This document shows positions 1 to 6,183 of a stretch of DNA of 64,000 nucleotides, one piece after another. Within the stretch, counting starts at the first letter, position 1; every line of letters starts with the position of its first letter. The stretch covers positions 3,714,001 through 3,778,000 of the forward strand of contig NZ_CP016286.1 in NCBI RefSeq assembly GCF_001679785.1. The letters run 5' to 3'. The notes beneath the pieces were generated by a model. That model did not search any database, was not told where the DNA came from, and worked only from the letters and a program-made list of their open reading frames with translations. A program made the position numbers and the translations under genes. Origin of the DNA: Rhizobium leguminosarum (GTDB lineage Bacteria > Pseudomonadota > Alphaproteobacteria > Rhizobiales > Rhizobiaceae).

Positions 1-275
1 AATTCCTGGCCGGACATCCCCGGCTCGGGTTTGGGCAACGGCATTCGGTATCTCGGAAGGGAGGCAATGAGGCAATGAGGCAATGAGGCAATGAGGCAAT
101 GAGGCAATGAGGCAATGAGGCAATGAGGCAATGAGGCAATGAGGCAATGAGGCAATGAGGCAATGAGGCAATGAGGCAATGAGGCAATGAGGCAATGAGG
201 CAGATCAGCACAATAGCATATTCGCACAAGCGAATTGGTCAAAAGTGATGAAATGTCAAAAAAGGTCCAAACAAA
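1..275. other. Left-edge region with no complete gene
   Basis: This stretch lies beyond the 3' end of the SDR gene. On the plus strand one frame is open from base 1 to a TGA at 76-78 inside the tandem repeat, so a gene entering from the left could end here; the reverse strand is also open over the first 60 bases, so neither can be assigned. From 203 to 275 the sequence is AT-richer than its surroundings and shows no gene. Confidence 0.4.
61..202. repeat. Perfect 8-bp tandem repeat (GAGGCAAT), about 17.75 copies
   Basis: The unit GAGGCAAT repeats without a single mismatch over 142 bases. Because 8 is not a multiple of 3, all three plus-strand frames are sampled and each meets a TGA within 24 bases, so any gene entering from the left must stop inside the array. 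Arrays of this length and purity are prone to slipped-strand copy-number change. Whether it matters for a gene is unknown; it lies 3' of the SDR gene. Confidence 0.97.
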
Positions 276-1100
276 TCAGCAGATAAGCTGACCTCCATTG
301 ATCTCGATCACCTGTCCGGTGATGTAGCCCGAGAGCGAGGGAGCCGCCAGGAACAGATAGGCGGGAGCACAATCCTCCGCCGTGCCGAGCCGCTGCAGGG
401 GGATGGATTTCCTCGTTTGCTCCAGCTTTTCGCGCGAGGAATAGCGCTCATGGAAATCCGTCTCGATCGTTCCCGGCGATACGCAATTGACGCGGATTCG
501 GTCCGGTGCAAGCTCACGGGCAAGCGCCTTGGAATAGGTCGCAACGAAGGCTTTCGAAGCCGAATAAATCGACGAGCCAGGGCTGCCGCCGGTCAGCGCC
601 GAAATCGAAACGGTGTTGACGATGGCAGCACCACTAGCGGCCTTCAATGCCGGCAGCAGCGCCCGCGTCAGCGCCACCACCGATGTCTGGTTAAGCCGCA
701 CGACCGCCTCATATTCTGCATCGGTGAGCGTGGTGGCGGGAAAACGACCAAGCATGGTGCCGGCATTGTTGACGAGCACATCGACCTTATCGAAGAAGGC
801 GAGAACATCCTCGGCGAATTGCGCTGCCCCACCGACTGCAGAGAAATCGGCATTAAGCAGCAGCGCCCGTCTTTCGGATTCAGCCGTCAGCAGGAAATCC
901 GGCAGGTCACGTCCCGGCTTGCGCCCGGTATGGACGATCACCTTCGCGCCGCAGTCCAGGAACTGCCGGGCCACTTCAAGGCCGATGCCGCGTCCGGCGC
1001 CGGTCACCACGACATTGCGATTTTCGAACAGTCTGGGATGGAACACGAAGCCGTCCTCCTCGCGGACAGTGCCGCCGGTTGTGTCATTCGCCCTTAACAT
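276..1100 (-). CDS. Short-chain dehydrogenase/reductase (SDR) family oxidoreductase
   Basis: A 274-residue classical SDR, expected to be a cytoplasmic NAD(P)(H)-dependent oxidoreductase of unknown substrate. Visible are the cofactor motif TGAGRGIG (about 33-40), the NNAG motif (111-114), a Ser near 165-167 and the catalytic YSASK (Tyr179, Lys183). The end, with a GYITGQVIEINGG-like run, is typical of the family. About 30 residues precede the Rossmann fold, slightly long, and there is no clear ribosome site, so the true start may lie further in. It lies 57 bases downstream of soxR on the same strand and may be cotranscribed with it, which would suggest but not prove a redox-stress role. Confidence 0.88.
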   Translation of the reverse strand: MLRANDTTGGTVREEDGFVFHPRLFENRNVVVTGAGRGIGLEVARQFLDCGAKVIVHTGRKPGRDLPDFLLTAESERRALLLNADFSAVGGAAQFAEDVLAFFDKVDVLVNNAGTMLGRFPATTLTDAEYEAVVRLNQTSVVALTRALLPALKAASGAAIVNTVSISALTGGSPGSSIYSASKAFVATYSKALARELAPDRIRVNCVSPGTIETDFHERYSSREKLEQTRKSIPLQRLGTAEDCAPAYLFLAAPSLSGYITGQVIEINGGQLIC

Positions 1101-1157
1101 ATGAGCGCGCCGACTGAAAGAAAGGCGCGTATCGATCTTTCCTGGGGAGGACCGGGG

Positions 1158-1622
1158 TTAGTTTTCGGTCTCCAGAAGCCGCGCGCCCGGCCCTTCCTTG
1201 CCGAGCCGGTCGCAGGGATTGCGCAACGGACAGCTTTCGATCGACAGGCAGCCGCAGCCGATGCAGCCGGTCAGACGGTCGCGCAGCAGGCTAAGCCGCC
1301 TGATTCGCGCGTCGAGATCATCCTTCCACAGCGCCGACAGCGTCTGCCAGTCGGCGACGGTCGGCGTGCGTCCTTGCGGCAGGGACTCGAACGCTGCCTG
1401 GATTTCCGAAAGCGGAATGCCGACACGCTGCGCCACCTTGATGATGCCGAGCCGACGAAGCACATCGCGCCCATAGCGCCGCTGATTGCCGCGGGAGCGG
1501 ATGCTCGAGATCAGCCCCTTGGTCTCGTAAAAATGCAGCGCCGAGACGGCGAGGCCGCTGCGCTCCGCCACTTCGCCGACCGTCAGGAGCTTGCCGAGCG
1601 GCGCTGCCGGGATTGTATCCAT
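1158..1622 (-). CDS. soxR: Redox-sensing MerR-family regulator SoxR
   Basis: A 154-residue MerR-family activator with an N-terminal winged helix (about 12-80), a dimerisation helix and the diagnostic [2Fe-2S] ligand cluster C-x2-C-x-C-x5-C at Cys120, 123, 125 and 131, as in SoxR. In the family, cluster oxidation by redox-cycling compounds or superoxide distorts the promoter and activates transcription. The start codon follows an AGAGG and lies 11 bases from a near-perfect SoxR box, so SoxR probably regulates the divergent flavin reductase and may affect its own expression. Outside enterics SoxR usually controls a few adjacent genes directly rather than through SoxS, and this arrangement fits that. 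Confidence 0.95.
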   Translation of the reverse strand: MDTIPAAPLGKLLTVGEVAERSGLAVSALHFYETKGLISSIRSRGNQRRYGRDVLRRLGIIKVAQRVGIPLSEIQAAFESLPQGRTPTVADWQTLSALWKDDLDARIRRLSLLRDRLTGCIGCGCLSIESCPLRNPCDRLGKEGPGARLLETEN

Positions 1623-1628
1623 CGCCTC

Positions 1629-1659
1629 TTGACCTCAAGATTAGTTGAGGTTTTATAAC
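1629..1659 (+). promoter_or_regulatory. SoxR-dependent promoter with SoxR box
   Basis: A -35-like TTGACC (1629-1634) and a -10-like TATAAC (1654-1659) are separated by exactly 19 bases, the over-long spacer typical of MerR/SoxR-activated promoters. Between them at 1633-1650 lies CCTCAAGATTAGTTGAGG, with perfect CCTCAA/TTGAGG arms, very close to the enteric SoxR box. It drives the flavin reductase starting at 1706. Confidence 0.9.
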
Positions 1660-1705
1660 CCTTGCTCCTGCAATCGTAAAGTCCAATCGCAATAAGGAGC
1701 GACGC

Positions 1706-2272
1706 ATGCAAACACCCACCAGGCTGGCTGTCATCTATGGAAGTACGAGAGAGGGCCGCATCTGCGACCGGGTGGTCAAATGGCTGACGCAGGAACTCGT
1801 CCGCTTCCCGCAATTTGATATCGATATCATCGATCCATTGGATTTCGCGCTGCCGGCCAACCGTGACATGGCGCACCCCGAAATCGCCAGGCTCGCCAGC
1901 CGGCTTGGCATGGCCGACGCCTTCATCACCGTCACGCCGGAATACAATCACAGCTTCACCGCCTCGTTGAAGTCGATCATCGATTTCTTCTTCGAGCCCT
2001 GGCAGGGCAAGCCGGTCGCCTTTGTTTCCTATGGCGGCATATCCGGCGGCCTGCGCGCCGTCGAACAGCTGCGGCTGGTCTTTGCCGAACTCCACGCCGT
2101 CACCATCCGCGATTCGGTGAGCTTTGCCGCACCTTGGAACCGCTTCGATCCAGACGGACGACTCGATAATCCCGCCGATACAATGCGGTTGCTCGATCGG
2201 ATGATGGCGAGGCGGAATGGTGGACGCAGGCGCTCGTCACCGCCCGCAGCAATCGTCCCTATGCCGAAATAG
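1706..2272 (+). CDS. NAD(P)H-dependent FMN reductase (flavodoxin-like fold)
   Basis: A 188-residue member of the NADPH-dependent FMN/quinone reductase family. The FMN phosphate loop GSTREGR (about 12-18) and the PEYNHS motif (78-83) are both present; these bind the flavin phosphate and isoalloxazine. Such enzymes reduce flavins, quinones or chromate by two electrons. An AAGGAG lies about 8 bases before the ATG. It is transcribed from the SoxR promoter, so it is most likely a direct response to redox-active compounds. The last 20 residues are Arg/Pro-rich and look unstructured. Its TAG stop falls on the first bases of a palindromic intergenic element. Confidence 0.92.
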   Translation: MQTPTRLAVIYGSTREGRICDRVVKWLTQELVRFPQFDIDIIDPLDFALPANRDMAHPEIARLASRLGMADAFITVTPEYNHSFTASLKSIIDFFFEPWQGKPVAFVSYGGISGGLRAVEQLRLVFAELHAVTIRDSVSFAAPWNRFDPDGRLDNPADTMRLLDRMMARRNGGRRRSSPPAAIVPMPK

Positions 2273-2372
2273 AGCGCTGCGCGTCTTTTCAGATGCGCTA
2301 AGGACGCTCTATCGCTTTGAATCTGCGCATAGTCCTTTCCGAAAATCGATTCCGATTTTCGGGGTTATGCGC
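2271..2372 (+). repeat. Palindromic intergenic mosaic element, family A copy 1 (RIME-like)
   Basis: Two adjoining stem-loops. The first has an outer stem AGAGCG/CGCTCT enclosing GCGCGTCT-TTTC-AGATGCGC; the second is built on GAAAATCG/CGATTTTC flanked by GCGCATA/TTATGCGC. A second copy at 3242-3341 has the same layout with compensating changes in the stems, so structure is conserved. The AG of the reductase stop codon TAG belongs to the outer stem. Confidence 0.85.
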
Positions 2373-2430
2373 TAGCCGCCTGAGCCAGATGGCTCCGGTT
2401 CCGTTCCCGGCAGGTACGGAACCATTGGGC

Positions 2431-2463
2431 ACACCCGGGCAAATCCTCCGCCCGGGTGTTTTC
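2431..2463 (+). terminator. Rho-independent terminator upstream of the TPP riboswitch
   Basis: ACACCCGGGC (2431-2440) and GCCCGGGTGT (2450-2459) form a perfect 10-bp stem with a 9-base loop, followed by a short T run. It would end transcription coming from the flavin reductase before the thiamin operon. Confidence 0.75.
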
Positions 2464-2548
2464 CATCACGTTCTGCTCATTCCGACCGCACGGACGGGTT
2501 CGCAATTTTGCGGTTGCGGGGAGAAAACCCCGGTGATAGTTTCCGCGC

Positions 2549-2646
2549 AAATAACAGGGGAGCTCCGTATTGCCGGGGCTGAGATGTGAGGCGCAAGCCT
2601 CTGGACCCTTCAAAGCTGATCTGGGTAATGCCAGCGGAGCGAGGTT
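2549..2646 (+). promoter_or_regulatory. TPP riboswitch (THI box)
   Basis: The conserved THI-box blocks appear in order: ACAGGGGAGCTC, GGGGCTGAGATG, GACCCTTC, and CTGATCTGGGTAATGCCAGC followed by GGAGCGAG. The 3' block GGAGCGAGG ends a few bases before the ATG at 2650 and is the only ribosome-binding sequence available, so thiamin pyrophosphate binding should hide it directly and block translation. This sets the expected ligand logic for ykoF-thiXZY: off when TPP is plentiful. Confidence 0.97.
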
Positions 2647-2649
2647 CAG

Positions 2650-3282
2650 ATGTTCTCAGGCGCACAAGTGTCACTCTATCCGATGTCCGACAATTTCGTC
2701 GGCATCATTCTCGATGTCGTCAAGGCGCTGGATCCCTATCGCGACCGGCTGCGTATCGAGACCGATGACATCTCCACACTGCTGGTCGGCCCGCCTGACA
2801 TTCTCTTCGCCGCCATGCATGATCTTTTCGTCGCCGCAGCAAAGACCGGCGAGCATTGCGTGCTGTCCGCTGCCGTTTCACGCGGCTGCCCCGGCGAGCC
2901 CGACGACGCCATCTGCGGCATCAACCCCTCCCTCGGCCAGGCGGAGCCGCTTGCCGAGCGCATAACAGCCGCACTTGCCGCCGTTGACATCACCACCGAG
3001 ACCGGACAGCCGACCGCCGCGCAATTCTCGCTCTACGTCATGGGAACCGGTACCCATATGGACGAGATCTACGGCTGCATCGACTTCCTGAAGCGCTCCG
3101 GCACCTTCGACCGCGCCAAGAATTTCTGCAGCAGGCTCTCTGGCGACGCCGGTGCCGTCTTTGCTACCATTCGTGAGGCCTTCCTTCGCTTCGGCGACCC
3201 CGAGGGACATGTGACCCTCGACATCACGGTGTCCGCCAATACAGCGCCGCGCGTCTTTTCAGACGCGCAAAGGACGCTGTAA
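2650..3282 (+). CDS. ykoF: YkoF-family thiamin/HMP-binding protein
   Basis: A 210-residue protein with the duplicated ACT-like YkoF arrangement: one half begins GAQVSLYPMSDNFVGII and the second begins AQFSLYVMGTGTHMDEI, each followed by a helical segment. YkoF proteins bind thiamin or its HMP precursor and are encoded with thiXYZ transporters. It is the first gene after the TPP riboswitch. The last ~13 residues, from about 198, are encoded by a palindromic intergenic element rather than by family sequence, so the native C-terminus appears to have been replaced. Downstream of the element, a relic frame ARRKLEIER ends in a TGA overlapping the thiX ATG. Confidence 0.9.
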   Translation: MFSGAQVSLYPMSDNFVGIILDVVKALDPYRDRLRIETDDISTLLVGPPDILFAAMHDLFVAAAKTGEHCVLSAAVSRGCPGEPDDAICGINPSLGQAEPLAERITAALAAVDITTETGQPTAAQFSLYVMGTGTHMDEIYGCIDFLKRSGTFDRAKNFCSRLSGDAGAVFATIREAFLRFGDPEGHVTLDITVSANTAPRVFSDAQRTL

Positions 3283-3341
3283 CACTTTAAATTGCTGCAT
3301 AATTTATCCTTAAATCGATTCCGATTTAAGGGATTATGCAG
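3242..3341 (+). repeat. Palindromic intergenic mosaic element, family A copy 2, overlapping the ykoF 3' end
   Basis: Same architecture as the copy at 2271-2372: outer stem ACAGCG/CGCTGT, inner perfect GCGCGTCTTTTCAGACGCGC, then a second hairpin on TTAAATCG/CGATTTAA flanked by TGCATAAT/ATTATGCA. Stem changes between the two copies compensate each other. The ykoF stop codon (3280-3282) lies inside this element. Confidence 0.88.
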
Positions 3342-3371
3342 TGCCCGACGAAAGCTTGAAATCGAACGCTG

Positions 3372-4178
3372 ATGATACCGTCAAACCCATCGGAATCGCG
3401 CCTTGCCGCGCTCCGCACCGCTCTCTACCGGGGCATACCCGCCTTGCTCGCCGGCTGCGCCTTTTTGGCGGCATGGGAGCTCTATGTCGATCTCTCCGGC
3501 ATCAAACCGTCCATCCTGCCGGCGCCTTCGCGCATCGTCATCCAGGGCTGGCTGAACCGCGAGGGACTGATTGCCAATACCTGGCCCACGCTCGGCGCGA
3601 CACTCGGAGGTTTCGCCCTGTCGCTGGCCTTCGCCTTTGCCGCCTCGATCCTCATGGATTTCGTGCCCTTCATGCGCCGGGCATTGCTGCCGATCTTCAT
3701 CGCCAGCCAGACCCTGCCGCTGGTGGCGATCGCTCCCCTCGTCGTCCTCTGGTTCGGCTTCGGCCTGTTGCCGAAGATCCTGCTGGTGGCGCTCGTCACC
3801 TTCTTCCCGCTGCTCGTCGCCCTGCTGCAGGGCTATGAATCGACCGACCGCGACATCGCCGAATTGCTGAATTCGATGAAGGCGAGCCGCTGGCGCATTT
3901 TCCGTCTGGCACGGCTTCCCTCCTCGCTGCCCTATTTCTTCGCCGGCCTGCGGATCTCGATCACCTATGCTGTCGTCGGCGCGATCTTTGCCGAATATGC
4001 CGGCGCCGCCCGCGGTCTCGGCATCTATATCCTCAACGCCAAGAACAACTTCCGCCCCGATCTCGTACTCGCCGCCGTCGTCGTCAGCGCCGTGCTGACG
4101 CTCTGCCTCTTCGGGCTGACGCTGATGATCCAGCGCCTCGTCATGCCCTGGCAACAATCCGGGGAGCAGCGCCGATGA
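3372..4178 (+). CDS. thiX: ABC transporter permease for thiamin precursor (ThiX-like)
   Basis: A 268-residue inner-membrane permease of the binding-protein-dependent transport family. An N-terminal segment (about 20-38) is followed by the SILPAPSRIV motif typical of the nitrate/taurine/HMP-type permeases and several further membrane helices. The EAA-like cytoplasmic loop lies near residues 160-190. It is paired with the ATPase, whose ATG overlaps its TGA, and the operon is under the TPP riboswitch, so the cargo is inferred to be HMP or thiamin. The ATG at 3372 shares its A with a relic TGA from ykoF. No strong ribosome site is visible, suggesting the gene once relied on coupling. Confidence 0.88.
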   Translation: MIPSNPSESRLAALRTALYRGIPALLAGCAFLAAWELYVDLSGIKPSILPAPSRIVIQGWLNREGLIANTWPTLGATLGGFALSLAFAFAASILMDFVPFMRRALLPIFIASQTLPLVAIAPLVVLWFGFGLLPKILLVALVTFFPLLVALLQGYESTDRDIAELLNSMKASRWRIFRLARLPSSLPYFFAGLRISITYAVVGAIFAEYAGAARGLGIYILNAKNNFRPDLVLAAVVVSAVLTLCLFGLTLMIQRLVMPWQQSGEQRR

Positions 4179-4981
4179 GCGATGCAATGATTGAGCTGCG
4201 CAACATCTCGAAGTCCTTCGACGGCATGAAGGTGCTGGGCGACATCTCGCTCGCTGTCGCAGACGGCGAGTTCGTTTCGATCGTCGGCCCATCCGGCTCC
4301 GGAAAATCGACGGTACTGAGATTGCTGACACAGGCGCTTCGGCCCGATTCCGGCACCATGCTTTTCAACGGCGCGCCGCTGGAACAGGCGCCACATTCCT
4401 TCGCCTTCATGCCGCAGCGCGATGCGCTGATGCCCTGGCGCCGGATCATCGACAATGCCGCACTCGGTCTCGAGGTGCGCGGCATGAGCCGCCGCGCGGC
4501 CCGCGCCGCCGTCGCGCCTTTGTTCGAGCGCTTCGGCCTCGCAGGCTTCGAGCATCACTATCCCTCCGAACTGTCAGGCGGCATGCGCCAGCGCGCCGCG
4601 CTGCTGCGCACCGTCGTCCAGACCCAGGACATGCTGCTGCTCGACGAGCCTTTCGGCGCGCTGGACGCGCTGACGCGCACGCAGATCCAGGAATGGCTGC
4701 AGGGCATGTGGACGGAACACCGCTGGACGGCGCTACTGATCACCCATGATGTTCGCGAGGCCGTGTTCCTCTCCGACCGGATCTACGTGCTTTCGGCCCG
4801 TCCGGCGCGTATTATCCGCGAATTCCGCGTTCCCCTGCCCCGTCCGAGAAGCATTGCCGATCTAGGCTCGCCGGCGGCCCAGGCGATCGAAACCGAAATC
4901 CTGCAAACCCTGCTTCATCCGCAAGAACAGGATGATTTTAGGCCGGTCGGCCTAAAATCTGAATCCTGTTCTAAGAGTTAG
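4175..4981 (+). CDS. thiZ: ABC transporter ATPase for thiamin precursor (ThiZ-like)
   Basis: A 268-residue ATPase of the nitrate/sulfonate/taurine/HMP class. Walker A GPSGSGKST (38-46), Q-loop Gln81, signature LSGGMRQ (133-139), Walker B LLLDEP (154-159) and the H-loop His191 are all intact, so it should be active. It overlaps thiX by four bases (ATGA). The last ~18 residues, from about 250, are read from a palindromic element whose left arm begins at 4924, and its TAG stop is the first codon of the next element unit. The natural protein probably ended nearer residue 250. Confidence 0.9.
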   Translation: MSDAMIELRNISKSFDGMKVLGDISLAVADGEFVSIVGPSGSGKSTVLRLLTQALRPDSGTMLFNGAPLEQAPHSFAFMPQRDALMPWRRIIDNAALGLEVRGMSRRAARAAVAPLFERFGLAGFEHHYPSELSGGMRQRAALLRTVVQTQDMLLLDEPFGALDALTRTQIQEWLQGMWTEHRWTALLITHDVREAVFLSDRIYVLSARPARIIREFRVPLPRPRSIADLGSPAAQAIETEILQTLLHPQEQDDFRPVGLKSESCSKS

Positions 4982-5030
4982 AGCATGATGTCGTCCGAAA
5001 ACCACTCACACTTTTCGGCATCCTGCTCTA
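4924..5030 (+). repeat. Composite palindromic element (unit C + unit B) overlapping the thiZ 3' end
   Basis: Unit C (4924-4972) is a long inverted repeat AGAACAGGAT...ATCCTGTTCT centred on TTTTAGGCCGGTCGGCCTAAAA. Unit B (4979-5030) is TAGAGCATGATG...GGCATCCTGCTCTA with the internal GTCCGAAAACC...ACTTTTCGG arms. The same composite, in the same order and spacing, recurs at 40225-40342, and unit B alone at 6111-6165. Confidence 0.9.
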
Positions 5031-5049
5031 GAGACCTGAGGAGGTCACC

Positions 5050-6060
5050 ATGCTGCTTCTCACCCGTCGCCAGACGATCTTCGCCGCCATCGCGGCAAGC
5101 CTCGCCGGCCACCCCGCCTTCGCCCAATCGGCGCCCGCAAAGGTTCGCATCGCGCTCGACTGGACGCCCAACACCAACCATATCGGCATCTATGTCGCCA
5201 AGGCGAAGGGCTTTTATGCCGATGCCGGGCTCGATGTCGAGATTCTTCCCTTCACCGATACCAGCGCCGGAACGCTGGTGTCGAACGGCGTTGCCGATTT
5301 CGGCATCAGCAGCGAGATCGAGACCCTGACGCAGCGCGCTGGCGGCGGTGACGTGAAGATGGTCTACGGCGTCGTCCAGACGGAAACCGCACGCCTGATC
5401 TTCAAGGGCGGACGCGACGACATCAAGAGCCCGAAAGACCTCGACGGCAAGACCTATGGCGGCTTTGGCGGCACCTGGGAGAGCGCGCTGATCTCCGCGA
5501 TGATCCGCAATGACGGCGGCAAAGGCGACGTCAAGACCGTCACCCTCGGCACCTCCGCTTACGAGGCGCTGGACAATGGCTCGATCGATTTCACGCTGGA
5601 GATCTACACCTGGGAAGGCATCGCTGCCGAACTGGAAAACCGGAAGATCGGCCGCTTCCACTATTCCGATTATGGCATTCCCGACGAGCAGACGACGGTC
5701 ATCGTCTCCAGCGACGCCTATCTCTCCGCAAGCCGGGAACACGCCCGCGCCTTCATCCAGGCGACACGAAAGGGTTATACCTACTCCGTCGACCATCCCG
5801 ACGAAGCCTGCGACCTGCTGATCTCTGAAAGCAACGGCGCACTGATGAATACGGAACTGGTAAAGGCTTCTCAGAAGGCATTGATCGAGGGGCACTTTCT
5901 GAAATCCGAGGCCGGTGTGATCGGCAAGCTCGACCCGGCAAAAGCCGAGGCCCTCGGCAGCTTCCTGATGGAGAACGGTATTCTGGTCGATGCCAATGGC
6001 GCCGCACTCAAGGAGAAGCCGGACTTTTCCACCTATTATACCAACGAACTTCTCGACTGA
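5050..6060 (+). CDS. thiY: Periplasmic thiamin-precursor binding protein (ThiY, NMT1/THI5-like)
   Basis: A 336-residue substrate-binding protein with a signal peptide ending near AFA-QS (about residue 25). The DWTPNTNH motif (37-44) is the hallmark of the NMT1/THI5-like family, which binds the HMP pyrimidine or derivatives such as formylaminopyrimidine. A GAGGAGG lies just before the ATG. Its position after thiX and thiZ, all downstream of the TPP riboswitch, makes HMP-type pyrimidine uptake the best prediction. The full set YkoF, ThiX, ThiZ, ThiY is therefore present and looks functional despite repeat insertions at two junctions. Confidence 0.93.
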   Translation: MLLLTRRQTIFAAIAASLAGHPAFAQSAPAKVRIALDWTPNTNHIGIYVAKAKGFYADAGLDVEILPFTDTSAGTLVSNGVADFGISSEIETLTQRAGGGDVKMVYGVVQTETARLIFKGGRDDIKSPKDLDGKTYGGFGGTWESALISAMIRNDGGKGDVKTVTLGTSAYEALDNGSIDFTLEIYTWEGIAAELENRKIGRFHYSDYGIPDEQTTVIVSSDAYLSASREHARAFIQATRKGYTYSVDHPDEACDLLISESNGALMNTELVKASQKALIEGHFLKSEAGVIGKLDPAKAEALGSFLMENGILVDANGAALKEKPDFSTYYTNELLD

Positions 6061-6110
6061 GCCCAACGCCTGCCTTGCCCGTCGCGGCTTTCCGCTGCAA
6101 AGTCCGAGAC

Positions 6111-6165
6111 CCCAGAGCATGATGTCGTCCGAAAACCGCTCACACTTTTCGGCATCATGCTCTGG
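6111..6165. repeat. Palindromic element unit B, copy 2
   Basis: CCCAGAGCATGATG (6111-6124) pairs perfectly with CATCATGCTCTGGG (6152-6165), with inner arms CCGAAAA/TTTTCGG. It lies between thiY and the acyltransferase. An in-frame ATG at 6157 falls inside it, which is why a later start is chosen for the next gene. Confidence 0.9.
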
Positions 6166-6183
6166 GCAAGGTGGGGAGGCAGG

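Noticed and set aside
61..202. CRISPR-like array
   Set aside because: The repeat unit is 8 bp with no spacers and no cas genes nearby; it is a simple tandem repeat.
2273..2548. Transposon or insertion sequence ahead of the thiamin operon
   Set aside because: No transposase frame or target-site duplication is seen; the region is a mosaic palindrome, a terminator and the riboswitch leader.
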